Positions 9,661 to 19,420 of a DNA stretch of 20,912 nucleotides are shown here, piece after piece. The notes below the pieces were generated by a model. It was not told the origin of the DNA. It saw only the letters and a program-made list of their open reading frames with translations, and searched no databases. Made by a program: the position numbers and the translations under genes. This DNA is from Hydnum rufescens UP504 (taxonomy: Eukaryota > Basidiomycota > Agaricomycetes > Cantharellales > Hydnaceae), in contig MU129230.1 of assembly GCA_014904985.1 (NCBI GenBank), positions 27,787-48,698 on the forward strand. Reading direction: 5' to 3'. Each line of letters begins with the position of its first letter. Positions within the stretch are counted from its first letter, which is position 1.

Positions 9661-10238
9661 GAAAAATTATTCGAACTGGGACGGTCCATCGTATCCCGCG
9701 TTGGGGAGACGAGGTGAGAGGATGAAGTGAGGAGGGGAAGAGAATTCATGAACAAAGGTGAGGTGAACGGTTTTTGAACATTCCCTTATGCTCGTGTGAT
9801 CCATGAGGCTAGCTCGCTCGGCACAAGACACCAATTTTGTTCAGTACGGTCGCCGTCCTTGATTTGGGTCGACCACCATGATTATTCCTGACATCTTGCT
9901 ATGTTTTTGCTGACATCGCCCCACACATGTCAATCACTATTGTAATCTGCCATGGAAAAAGTACAGTACTTACTGTAAGCGGAGGACACATAACATCCGA
10001 TATCATAGAAGTATTTCAACTCCCAGACTCTTTCCAGTCGAGTAGTCGTTATTCTCTGTGGGTTTCGCTAGTCTTAATGAGTCGGGGAACAGAAATAAAT
10101 ACGGAAATGATGACCAGTCACATACCAAAGCTCGATCAAGGCTAACTGCAACGAGCATTACCTCCAAATTAGGCATAGCAAGCATGAACCCTGGCCGGTG
10201 CAGTGTGCGCCACTCTCCCAAAAACATGAAATGTAAAA
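9661..10238. other. Upstream part of the minus-strand transcription unit, copy A
   Basis: Between the signal-like Met and the upstream small ORF lies DNA that is conserved with 15207-15755, except for an unrelated block at about 9805-9895. A minus-strand stretch MLAMPNLE near 10180, flanked by splice-like sites, may be an exon. No firm gene model is possible. Confidence 0.3.
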
Positions 10239-10452
10239 TCATAGAGTATTCGCGAGCAAAACTGTCACTAGCTTACTAGACAAACCTTCGAAGACATTCC
10301 TTGTTATGGCAATGACTTTGTACCATCGCGGAGCCAGCTGACATTTTGGCTCCGGCTCGATATCGGAGTGCGCTCAGACTCCATTCGCGGACACTAATGT
10401 CCAGGGGGGTGCTGTTCTCAGAAACAGCCAAGGCTGCGATGGCAATGGGCAT
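10239..10452 (-). pseudogene. Small minus-strand ORF / possible first exon, copy A
   Basis: This is the counterpart of the open 71-residue frame in unit B. It starts MPIAIAALAVSENS at 10452 and ends with the same tail, VIAITRNVFEGLSSKL. One base is missing near 10408 compared with unit B, so the frame is broken. It could be the 5' exon of the unknown minus-strand gene or a separate short gene. Confidence 0.4.
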
Positions 10453-10645
10453 AATCCCCTAATTTTCTCGCCGTTTGGGATGTCGTAGTCGTTGATGGAA
10501 CTTGCCGGTAGGGGCTGTAATTGTGCCATCATGTAGACTCGTGACAGTACCCATCATGCACGGAAGCCATTACGCTTGATCAAGGCATCTGAGAAGCTGG
10601 GCTTTCTCTTCTTCTCTTCCCCATCAACCTGATCCAATTTTCGTC
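10453..10645. promoter_or_regulatory. Divergent intergenic spacer, candidate bidirectional promoter (A)
   Basis: About 190 bp separate the minus-strand MPIAIAAL start and the plus-strand MASFYTG start. The part next to the plus-strand ATG is pyrimidine-rich (CTTTCTCTTCTTCTCTTCC), as is common just upstream of fungal start sites. Its counterpart in unit B (15972-16151) is well conserved. No TATA box is clear. Confidence 0.4.
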
Positions 10646-10864
10646 ATGGCGTCTTTTTATACTGGCCTTGCCTCGGGCGGCGCCTTTCGTATTCGGGCTC
10701 AGTCCTTGGTCCTCTCGAAAGGATTCCGTCCCGCCCGGATCGCATCCTGCCCCTTCACATTTAACACGACTGTTCTTATAAGGCGAACCACGGAGTGGAA
10801 AATGTCGCCTGTGATCACATCTTTTCGTTCCTGGAATTCTTGTGGCGCCACTCATGGTTACGCG
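10646..10864 (+). CDS. Candidate 5' exon of the helicase gene, copy A
   Basis: An open 73-codon stretch starts at an ATG behind a pyrimidine-rich leader, begins MASFYTGLASGGAFRIRAQS, and runs to a GTATGT splice donor at 10865. It lies about 530 bp upstream of the first helicase-like exon on the same strand. I infer that it is the gene's start or a short upstream gene. It has no recognised domain. In unit B the frame breaks through one extra A in the TCTCGAAA run. A minus-strand frame also covers this area, so the coding sense is not certain. Confidence 0.35.
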
Positions 10865-11395
10865 GTATGTATCGTGTTTTTTGTCATGGGGCTCATTTTG
10901 TCCACTGATTATATATACTGCCACAGTATCTCTCTTCGTATTGCGTCACTCCATTCGACACTTCCGCCGGACATAAAGTGCGTCCTTCTGGGTTTAAAAT
11001 TTTCGCTAGCTAACTTGGCATCGGTTGTATAGTGCATGGTATGCCCTTGTGGACGAGGACTTTTTTTATATCATGGAGGTCGTCTGCTCGGCTCTGGCAT
11101 CTATGGCCCAGGATGGCTCGCTCCGGGATCCTCAAGGCACAGTAGGACGGCGCGCTGCAACCGGAACCCAAGTTCTCCCTACTATGTGTATCAAATAAAC
11201 AACGTGCACCCGATATGTCGATATGTCGCTCAATTTCTGAGCACAAGTGTGATATGTGACTCGTTTCAAGCGTGCAGAGATTCAGCATTCCGGTCTCGTC
11301 CCTTTTGTGGAAGAGCTCCTTGATTCTTTCAATATGTGGCGTGCCAGGACCAACACTCTGTTTGCAGCTGTTGGGGATGCAGATATCGTTCTCTC
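10865..11395 (+). other. Poorly readable 5' region of the helicase gene, copy A
   Basis: This is conserved with 16382-16908 but no frame stays open. A helicase N-terminal region would be expected here. A plus-strand stretch reading FVEELLDSFNMWRARTNTLF near 11310 looks coding and may be a decayed exon. Confidence 0.35.
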
Positions 11396-12845
11396 AGTCA
11401 GAGCGATGCTATCGTTGATGCCTTGACGAATGAATTATCCTTAATTCAAGGGTAAGACTCTTTGGTGAAAACTTTGTCCTTGTGTCCCTGTCTGTTTATT
11501 TTGGACCTCACAGTCCGTCGAAGCCCAGGTACAGGAAAGGTCGTACATGCTTCAATCTATGTATATTGTGTTCCACTGACGCGTGCTGCCTCACCGATGA
11601 TCCAGAGCTATACGGGAGACGAGCTGCTCCGTGTCCTTGTGGAGAATCAAGTGAAACCAATCCTCCCGATTGCCTTTACGAATCACGCTCTCGATCACAT
11701 ACTGCGATCAGGTCTAGACACAGGGATAACGAAGAAGGTTGTCCGAACTGGGATCACGTTCTGCCGACCTAAAAATATCTAGTCTCTCGCTGGAGGAACT
11801 CCAGAAGCTCCAGGAATGGTCCCAATTTTCTCTTGCGATGGGCAAGGTGTTTAGTGTTCTCAAAGAGACGGAGACGGAGATAGAGAATCTCATGAAGAAG
11901 AACCGTCGACGCTATATCGGATGGACTGAGATCAAGTCATTCATCGACTCGGAGCTGAATGCAGTACCTGGACATCATGCGGAGCCCTCGAATCCCGCAA
12001 GCGGGATCGTGCAGTTGATTGTCAGCTGATGGGTGAAGACGAGGAATGGACAGAGGTGCAGTCTAGGCCCACGCACAATATTGAGTCTATTTGTGATCGC
12101 TGACTTGCTGGGGAGGGCCTCCAGTTTTTGGGACCCTCCAAGGTGATGACGACTACTTCCGTCGAGGCTCCTCGGTCGCACTGTGTCCAGGATGATCCAA
12201 GAGCTTTGCCATATCGACATCTTTGTGACAAGGATGTAGGATGCTGCAAGCGCAAATGCCTTCGCTATGCATGACTGTCAAAGCCTTAATGGTGTATCGG
12301 AGGCCTCGGAGGACACTGATCGTGATCGGGTCAATCATGCTAAACACCCCTGTGGAAAGGATCTCCGCTGTGGTCATTCCTGTGGCGACGACTGTGTTGC
12401 CGATCACTCTTGCTCGGGTCGTTGCATGGGTTCGTGCCGCCACAAATGCGTGCACGTGCCGTGTTCGAAAGCTTGCTCTGAGGCGTGTCCTCCCTGCTTA
12501 CGACCGTGCGCTTGGAAATGTAAACAGTATGTCTGTGCATTACCGTGCGGATCAGTACGTGACCTGGCTCAGAAAGTGCGTCTATCCCTTGACCCATTCT
12601 TGTCCGTAGATATGTGCTCGCCTTCCTTGCGACGAACGATGTGTGGAAATTCTGGCCTGTGGACACCAGTGTCCTTCAGGTAATCCTGAAACCATTGCAA
12701 CTTTTACTAGGCTTGCTTAAACCCGTATGATGTCCGGTTTGTAGTGAAGATTGTTCAGCCCAAATCAGTCGCCACACTGCGCATCTCCGGATGACCAGGA
12801 TAAAATCGGCGATTTCATCTTGTCGACGACATGCCAATTCCCCCC
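11396..12845 (+). pseudogene. NFX1-type zinc-finger helicase, core-deleted copy A
   Basis: This is a relic of a ZNFX1/Hrr1-like SF1 helicase, a family acting in RNA silencing and RNA surveillance. The exon at 11396-11451 reads SDAIVDALTNELSLIQG and ends at a GTAAGA donor. Walker A remnant PGTGK is at 11525-11539. A 66-nt intron precedes SYTGDELLRVL (11606), then AFTNHALDHIL and, after a 1-base insertion near 11744, LGSRSADLKISSLSLEEL. EEWTEVQSRPTHN follows, and TGA at 12101 sits where the family usually has Trp. Motifs II-VI, normally hundreds of residues, are absent. The sequence goes straight to the Cys-rich fingers: DVGCCKRKC, CGHSCGDDC, CPPCLRPCAWKC, CARLPCDERCVEILACGHQ, VCSEDC, and DKIGDFILS. 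The last acceptor reads CCG where unit B has CAG. Confidence 0.85.
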
Positions 12846-12850
12846 TTGAC

Positions 12851-13584
12851 AGTATTGGTGTTCTTATTTCTGACCCATCCCAGGCTACGACTGTTAGCAT
12901 TGCCCCTTGCCGCTGATTCAGCCGCCGTGCATCCCGGGGGTCAAGCCCCATGTTCACGATAACCTGAACTACTATATGACCGTCTCGCTTGCCCTTGCAA
13001 TCCGTGAGGAGCCCTTTGCTATTGGTTCCCGAGATGCGACGCTCCTTGCCTGTGAACCCTGCAGGACTCTTGACGCATGATTGGGTCGCTGGCATCGGCT
13101 CTGGAAGTGCTGGTGCTGCTACGGAGTAGCTAGTATGAGTGCTTGTTTTATTTCGCTTCTCGAAGAATCAGCCTTGACTCACGTCCATGTATAGTCATAA
13201 AGTCTTTTTGAAGAGTCCTTATTTCTCGACCAACGTTGCCAAGAATCCGGTGACCCTCGCTCGCTAGGCTCGCGTGTCACTTCCATTCTCTGGCTCGCGG
13301 ACGTTCAGATTTCCTATTGAATATCAGTGGATGAGTATAGATGTGCTGAACGCCTTTGGCCGGCATGTAAAACGACGATTTGTTCGCGAGTAATGTTTCC
13401 GCAAAGCTCCCTGAATGAGTCTTGATCGCTTTGCTGCGATTGATGGGATTTCAATATCAGAGGGATTCAATCAAAATTTCAGTCTCAGTGGAGTGAATGA
13501 TTTCATGCTTCGTGTACTGTAGTAAGTACTATTGTGTTGTGTCGGAAGAAGAAATTACGCGAGTTTCATTGTTCTCGTAAGCAA
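12851..13584. other. Conserved non-coding block, unit B
   Basis: This is the counterpart of 7305-8050. A GGGGGTCAAGCCCC-like palindrome lies near 12939. The opposing minus-strand gene ends just to the right at 13585. No supported gene lies inside. Confidence 0.5.
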
Positions 13585-15206
13585 TCATCTATCATGGCTT
13601 CTCCTTGTAACAAGCCAAACCCGTCGCACTGCGAGCTCTGATTCTAGGCTGTAGGAGCGATGAGTGTCGTATTCATTGATCAATGGCCAGAGTCTTTCTA
13701 CTTCCCCAACGATCGGATAATCGCTGCTCATTTGGACTACTAGGTCACCATCAGACGATCGAACTTGGAGGGAGAACGTTCATAAACAATCATCTAGCAG
13801 ACAAACGCGGTACAATGGATATTCGTCATATCTGTGGCTGATAAATGAAACGGAATTGTGTCTAGTGGACGGGGCGGAACGACAGGTAGACAGATTCTGG
13901 TCACGGATTATCTCGAGTGAAGACGAGACGTTTGGAATCCAGATCTTGCGACACTCCATTATTCAGCACCCAATGTCCAGGACGAATCGTCCGAAGCTTG
14001 AGATGGTTACCCCGGTTCGCTGTCTGCGATAGGTGTGTTCCCACCGCATCCTTAAAAATCCCCTTGATGGATGGTGCCACGAATCGCAGCTGAGACCCAG
14101 ATGGATGGAAATACGCCAGCATGTAATGGATTTCATGCTCGATGGACTTCTTTGTGACCGTCAGTTCACCCTTCCGCCGGAGGTGGCATGGACCACATTC
14201 GAGGTGCCCAAGCTCACAGGCTTGCATCTCTCGGCGGAGGGCTGCTGCGATTGCAAGTGCATCTGGGTCATCTTTTTCGACAACTTGCTTCTTCTCCCTT
14301 GGCTTCCTTTTCTTTGTCTTCTGGGTCTTGGCCTCTGCTGGGGGCCGAGCATAAGGAGGTGCCCTCCTTCCCGCGAGGGTGCGGTGCGAGGCGGTTGCCT
14401 CTACTGTGTTTTGGTCTCTCGCAGATGCGAGAGTTGGAATGGCCTAGAAGTTAGAAGGATCTAGTTGAGCTTGACGGCCCATCACGGCAGTATTACTTGG
14501 TCTGACTTACGAAATGCTTCGCCTGTCCCGCGGAATACTCACCGGGTCTCTCTTTCATACAAGGGATTGTAGGGAGCTGATGGCATTCTTTCAATACACG
14601 TAGTGATATTTCAGGCAATGTATTACTGCTTACTGGGTTGGCGGCCAAGGAATTGCCACCCAGGAGTAGGTTCCACTCCACAGGTGGGATGACGGGCTGG
14701 ATCACCCCATCAGTTTGTAATAGTATCATCATTGAGAATATATAGGGCTTACAAAACTTCCTGCCGCGACTGCGCCGGAATAGGACGCCAGATTTCCCTT
14801 TGGATGGCGATACGCATCATTGGACTTTGCCGCCATGTTGACCTAATTAACATCGTGCAGCGTCGCCCCAATTGATCACCACTCACCGGATCCTGGTGGG
14901 GGCCGAGATATTGGGGCTCCCAGCAGCGCTGTCGGCTGCTCTTCCTCGTCATGGCATCGACCCCTGATGCCGTCAGTTGAACTGGGGATATTCCCATGTC
15001 TGCGACTGTTGGTTAGTGGGCCGGCGCCCTGTGTGGGAACGTATGTTCCTATTAACCGTAGGATCGAAGCGGTTGGCAAGGTACGTTGCCAGTGCTTCGT
15101 CCCGTTGAGGTGCCGGAGAATTCGAATACAGGAATGGGTTGCCAGACGGAGCAAACGGGGACGGGAAGATGAAGGCAGCAGAGACTGCGAAGAGGACGAA
15201 CAACAT
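13585..15206 (-). pseudogene. Unknown spliced gene, copy B (best preserved)
   Basis: A likely model on the minus strand: exon 1 at 15206-14887 (MLFVLFAVSAAFIFPSPF, signal-like), intron 14886-14843, exon 2 at 14842-14753, intron 14752-14697, exon 3 at 14696-14543 (PVIPPVEWNLLLGGNSLAAN), intron from GTGAGT at 14542. The fourth exon opens near 14443 or 14417; the second start gives the matching phase. It encodes KTKKRKPREKKQ, DPDALAIAAALRREMQ, CELGHLECGPC and IHYMLAYFHPSG, with an open frame to 13901. The last exon reads RYDEYPLYRVCLLDDC, TGA at 13780-13782, then DYPIVGEVERLWPLINEYD and ELAVRRVWLVTRRSHDR, ending at 13585. Exons 1 and 3 each have a 1-nt shift against copies A and C. Function is unknown. 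The CX6CX2C pattern, with an adjacent His, could bind zinc. Confidence 0.55.
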
Positions 15207-15755
15207 GAAAAATTATCCGAACTGGGACGACCCATCGTATCCCACGTTGGGGAGAGGAAGTGAGAGGATGAAGTGGGGAGAGGAAGAGAATTCATGAACA
15301 AAGGCGAGATCGACGGGTTTTTGAACATTCCCTTATGCCTCGTGGGATCCATGAGGGCTAGACTATGGACAGTAGGTTGTGGCGGTTCCCTGACACCTTC
15401 CCATGTTTTTGCTGACATCGCCCCACACATGTCAATCATTATTGTAATCTGCCACACAAGAAGTACTGTACTGTAAACGGAGGACAAAGAACATCCATAT
15501 CATAGAAGTATATATTTCGACTCCCAGACTCTTTCCCAGTCGAGCAGTCGTTATTCTCTGGGGGTTTCGCTAGCCTTAATGAGTCGGGGAAAGGAAATAA
15601 ATACGGAAATGATAGGTCACCTAACAGTGATATAGCAAGGGTCGATCAAGACTAACTGCAACGAGCATTACCTCCAAATTAGGCATAGCAAGCACGAAGC
15701 CCTGGCCGGTGGCAGTGTGGCGCCACTCACACTCCCAAAAACATGAAATGTAGAA
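15207..15755. other. Upstream part of the minus-strand transcription unit, copy B
   Basis: This is the counterpart of 9661-10238. On the minus strand a segment beginning with a GTGAGT donor near 15727 and ending in GGCCAG is followed by VLAMPNLE and a further GT, suggesting small exons. A plus-strand frame at 15273-15476 is a shadow. No firm gene. Confidence 0.3.
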
Positions 15756-15971
15756 TTATAGAGTATTCGCGAGCAAAACTGTCACTAGCTTACTAGACAA
15801 ACCTTCGAAGACATTCCTTGTTATCGCAATGACTTTGTGCCATCGCGGAGCCAGCTGACATATTGGCTCCGGCTTGATATGGGAGTGCGCTCCGACTCCA
15901 TTCGCAAACACTAATGCCCACGGGGGGGAGCTGTTCTCAGAAACAGCCAAGGCTGCGATGGCAATGGGCAT
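15756..15971 (-). CDS. Small ORF / possible first exon of the unknown gene, copy B
   Basis: This open 71-residue minus-strand frame begins MPIAIAALAVSENSSP. It contains KPEPICQLAPRWHKVIAITR and ends KLVTVLLANTL. The C-terminal half is nearly identical in unit A, with few changes, which supports real coding history. Its start faces the helicase gene across a 180-bp spacer. It may be the first exon of the minus-strand gene, which continues from 15206 downward, or a short stand-alone protein. The Ala/Ile-rich start is only weakly signal-like. No family is recognised. Confidence 0.4.
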   Translation of the reverse strand: MPIAIAALAVSENSSPPWALVFANGVGAHSHIKPEPICQLAPRWHKVIAITRNVFEGLSSKLVTVLLANTL

Positions 15972-16151
15972 AATCCCCTAATTTCCTCGCCGCTTGGGAT
16001 GTAGTCGCTGACGGAACTTGCCGGTAGGGGCTATGCTCGCGTCTAATTATGCCTTTATAAACACCATCATGCACGGAAGCCATTAAGCTTGATCAAGGCA
16101 TCTGAGAGGCTGGGTTTCTCTTCTTCTCTTCAACCTGATCCGATCTTTGGC
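15972..16151. promoter_or_regulatory. Divergent intergenic spacer, candidate bidirectional promoter (B)
   Basis: This 180-bp spacer lies between the divergent starts at 15971 (minus) and 16152 (plus). It is pyrimidine-rich (GGTTTCTCTTCTTCTCTTC) next to the plus-strand ATG. It matches 10453-10645 except for a replaced block of about 35 bp near 16030-16065. Confidence 0.4.
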
Positions 16152-16381
16152 ATGGCGTCTTTTTATACTGGCCTTGCCTCGGGCGGCGCCTTTCGTATTC
16201 GGGCTCAGTCTTTGGTCCTCTCGAAAAGGATTCCGTCCCGCCCGGATCGCATCCTGCCCCTTCACATTTAACACGACTGTCCTTGTAAGGCGAGCTACGG
16301 AGTGGAAAATGTCGCCTGTGAGTTCCGCCATCACATCTTTTCGTTCCCTGGAATTCTTGTGGCGCCGCTCATGGGTACGCG
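16152..16381 (+). pseudogene. Candidate 5' exon of the helicase gene, copy B (frameshifted)
   Basis: This begins MASFYTGLASGGAFRIRAQS like copy A. One extra A in the TCTCGAAAA run shifts the frame, which then stops. A 9-bp difference near 16318 creates an extra GTGAGT donor-like site. The copy-A donor GTATGT is kept at 16382. Confidence 0.35.
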
Positions 16382-16908
16382 GTATGTATCGTGTTTTTGT
16401 AGTGGGGCTCATTTTGTCCACTGATTATATATAACTGCCACAGTATCTCTCTTCTTATTGTGTCACTCCATCGACACTTCCGCAGGACATAAAGTGCGTC
16501 CTTCTGGGTTTAAAATTTTCACTAGCTAACTTGGCATCGGTTGTATAGTGCATGATATGCTCTTGTGGACGAGGACTTTTTTTATATTATGGAGGTCGTC
16601 TACTCGGCTCTGATATCTATAGTCCAGGATGGCTCGCTCCAGGATCCTCAAGGCACAGTAGGACGGCGGGTGCAACCGGAACCCAAGTCCTCCGCGCTAC
16701 GTGTATCATTCTTTGCGAATAAACAACGTGCACCCGATGGGCCGATATGTCGCTCAATTTCTGAGTACATGTGTGATATGTGACTCGTTTCAAGCGTGCA
16801 GAGATTCAGCATTCCGGTCTCGTCCCTTTTGTGGAAGAGTTCCTTGATTGGCGTGCCAGGCCCAATCCTCTGTTTGCAGCTGTTGGGGATGCAGATATTG
16901 TTCTCCTG

Positions 16909-18650
16909 GCTCAGACGATGCTATCGTTGGTGCCTTGATGAATGAATTATCCTTAAATTAAGGGTAACGCAATCTTTTTGTGAAAACTTATGTCCTTGTG
17001 TCTGTCTTTATTCTAATTTTCGGACCGCCTCACAGTCGTCGAACAGGCTCCACGAGCTACACGGCCGGTCGATACAATGCATTGTTTCCTTATTCCTTCT
17101 CTCTCTTCACCCTTCCTCGCTCGCTACTCTCGTTTCGTTCTTCCTTCTTTATTTTTCTTTTTTTTCTTCTTTTCTCCGTTTTTTTTCTTCTCTTCTTTGT
17201 TTTTTTTTTTTTTTTGTTTTCTTTTTTTTTTTTTTTTTTGGTTTTTCTTACCTTCTTCACCTTTTTCCTCTCTCTAGATTCCATTTCTTTCCTTAACTTT
17301 TCGCAGCTCTATGTAATATTGTGTTTTAACTGCGCGCGCTGCTCACGATTGATCCAAAGCTATACGGGAGACGACTGCTCCGTGTACTTGTGGGTAATCA
17401 AGTGAAACCAAACTCCCGATTGCCTTTACGAATCCCCGGCTCTCGGATCACCATGCTGGGATCCGGGTCTAGCACACAGGGTAACGAGCCCAGACGTGGT
17501 CGACTGGGATCACGCTCTGCCTGACCTAACAAAATATCTGAGTCTCTCGCCATGGAGAAGCCTCCAGAGGCTCCAGGAAATGGTCAATTTTCTTGCTTTG
17601 CGATGGGCAGGCGTTTGTGTTCTCAAGAGCCGGAAGACAGGGTCAAGAGCAATCCTGAGAGACCGCCGGGAGCCTATCGGATGGACTTGAAGTCAAGTCA
17701 TGCTCATGACTCGGCGAGGCTGAATGCATTACCCCTGGACCTCATGCGGATCCCTCGAATCCCGCAGCGGGGTCGTGCAGTTGAACTTGTTCCAGCTGAT
17801 GGAGAACCGAAGAGGACCTGGACAGAGGTGCAGTCCAGGATCACGCGACACGATTGAGTCCTATCTGTGAGTCGCTGGCTTGCTGGGAGGGCATCACAGT
17901 TTTCTGGCGACACCCAAGGGAATGCACGACTCCACCTTCGTCGGGCTCCTCAGCCGCACTGTGTTCCAGGTGATCAACAGAGCTCTTGGACGATATCGAT
18001 CATCTATCTGTGACAAGCCGACCTGTAGGATCCTGCAGGCCAGATGCCCTTCGCTATGTCATTACGCTGTCAAACCTTATGGTGGTATGGGGCCTCTCGG
18101 AGGACACCGATCGCACTCGGGTCATCATGCTAAACCCCTGTGGAAACGGGATCGCCCGCTGTGGTCATTCCTGTGGCGACGACCTGCTGTCGGCACATCC
18201 CTCCTTGCTCGGGTCGTTGCAGGGGTTGGTGCTGCCACAAATGCGTGCATGTGCCGTGGTTCGAAAGCTTGCCTCTGAGGCGTGTCTCCCTGCTTACGAA
18301 CCGGTGCGCTTGGAAATGTAAAAGTATGTCTGTGCATTACCGGTGGCGGATAGTACGTGACCTGACTCAGAAGTGGGTCTATCCCTTGCACCGTTCCTTG
18401 TTCCGTAGTGTGCTCGCCTTCTTCGCGACGACGATGTGCCGGAATTCTGAGCCTGTGGGACCAGTGTCCTTCCGGTCAATCCTGGAACCATTGCACACCT
18501 CTTTGAGTAACGCTTGCTTAACCCCGTATGACCTGTCAGTTCTGTGGTGAAGAGTTCGTTGAGTTTTAAATCTGCCCACCCTTGACATCTTCCGGACGCC
18601 AGGAATGAATCGGCCCGATTTCAGCTTGTCGATCGACATGCAATTCTCCC
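16909..18650 (+). pseudogene. NFX1-type zinc-finger helicase, core-deleted copy B
   Basis: This has the same layout as copy A. The pre-Walker exon is at about 16909-16966, a corrupted Walker A lies near 17047-17066, SYTGD is near 17360, then the EDLDRGAV-like linker with TEVQSRI at 17825-17845. The Cys-rich fingers run from about 18000 to 18550, where pieces such as CGHSCGDD and CAWKCK can be read in changing frames. The RecA core after motif Ia is missing exactly as in copy A. The intron beside Walker A carries the insertion at 17086-17306, and its acceptor CAG is CAA here. The Trp codon lost in copy A (TGA 12101) is still TGG, and VCGE is kept near 18545. Many 1-nt indels make it non-functional as written. 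Confidence 0.75.
17086..17306 (+). repeat. Pyrimidine-rich / poly-T insertion in helicase intron
   Basis: About 220 nt made almost only of T and C, with T-runs of 8-19, are inserted in the intron that in unit A is only 66 nt long (11540-11605). The flanks match unit A on both sides. The open frame through it (Phe/Ser-rich) and its Lys/Glu-rich antisense are low-complexity artefacts, not genes. Confidence 0.85.
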
Positions 18651-18653
18651 GGC

Positions 18654-19420
18654 CGTATTGGTGTTTCTTATTTCTGACCCATACCCGCTACAGACTGTTA
18701 GCATTGCCCCTTCTGCTGATCCCGCCGCCGTGCGATCCCGGGGGTCAAGCCCCATGTATCACCCGATAACCCTGAACTACCTATATGCACGTCTCACTCT
18801 GCCCTTGCAATCCGTGAGGCTGCCTTTGCTATTGGTTCCAGGATGCGAACGGCTCTTGCTGTGAACCCTCGCGGACTCTTGCGCATGCATGTCGGGATCG
18901 CTCGGATCGCCGGAACTGCTGGTGCTGCTACGGACGCTAGCTAGTATGAGCTGCTTGTTTTCTTCGCTTCTCGCAAGATCGGCTTGACTCACATCAGTAT
19001 AGTCGGACGTTTTTTTGAGGAGTCTTCACTTTCCGGCCCACCGTTGCCACGACCTCCGGTGACCTCCCGCTCCGCTAGGCTCGCGTGCCCACAAGCTTCC
19101 TTCCTCTCTGCCTCGACGGCGCTTCAGATGTTCCTATTGAAAGATTAGTGGCTGAGTATATGACTGTGCTCGACGCCTTTGGCCCGGCATGTAAAACGAC
19201 GATTCTGTTCGCGAGTAATGTTTCCGCAAAGCTCCCTGAATGGTCTTTTGATCGCTTTGCGGCGATGATGGGATTGCATCATATGAGACCCCCCGCACGG
19301 GATTCAATCAAAATTCAAGTCTCAGTGGAGTGAATGTTTCACGCTTCGGTGCACTTAAATACAGCTCACTATTGGTTTGTCTGTCGAAGAAGAAATTACG
19401 CGGTTCATATGTTGTCGTAG
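18654..19420. other. Conserved non-coding block, unit C
   Basis: This is the counterpart of 7305-8050, with many single-base insertions. An 82-codon plus-strand frame at 19085-19333 exists only because of those indels and is not open in A or B. I see no gene. Confidence 0.5.

Larger units (their letters stand above)
7305..12850. repeat. Tandem unit A (~5.5 kb)
   Basis: This is the first of three head-to-tail copies of one segment. Anchors such as GTATTGG (7311, 12852, 18655), GCCAGCATGTAATGG (8581, 14115, 19972) and ATGGCGTCTTTTTATACTGG (10646, 16152) recur in the same order. Spacing is about 5.51-5.54 kb from A to B and 5.80-5.86 kb from B to C. Order within a unit: helicase tail block, minus-strand unknown gene, divergent spacer, plus-strand NFX1-type helicase. 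The true ends of the duplicated segment may lie elsewhere in the cycle. I cut at the point where similarity begins. Confidence 0.9.
12851..18653. repeat. Tandem unit B (~5.8 kb)
   Basis: This is the second copy of the duplicated segment, with the same gene order as unit A. It is about 260 bp longer, mostly because of the pyrimidine-rich insertion at 17086-17306. Its first 4.2 kb align to unit A with few indels. The part after about 17090 is indel-dense. Confidence 0.9.

Noticed and set aside
12890..12960. tRNA-like T-arm around GGGGGTCAAGCCCC
   Set aside because: No matching A box, anticodon arm or acceptor stem could be placed. Kept only as a short palindrome.
12676..13095. 139-codon minus-strand frame over the zinc-finger end and tail block
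   Set aside because: It overlaps clear plus-strand finger exons and is not kept in unit A or C.
16980..17405. 141-codon Phe/Ser-rich frame and its Lys/Glu-rich antisense
   Set aside because: Both arise from the T/C-only low-complexity insertion in an intron.
19085..19333. 82-codon plus-strand frame in unit C
   Set aside because: It is open only because of local indels. The matching DNA in units A and B is closed in every frame.
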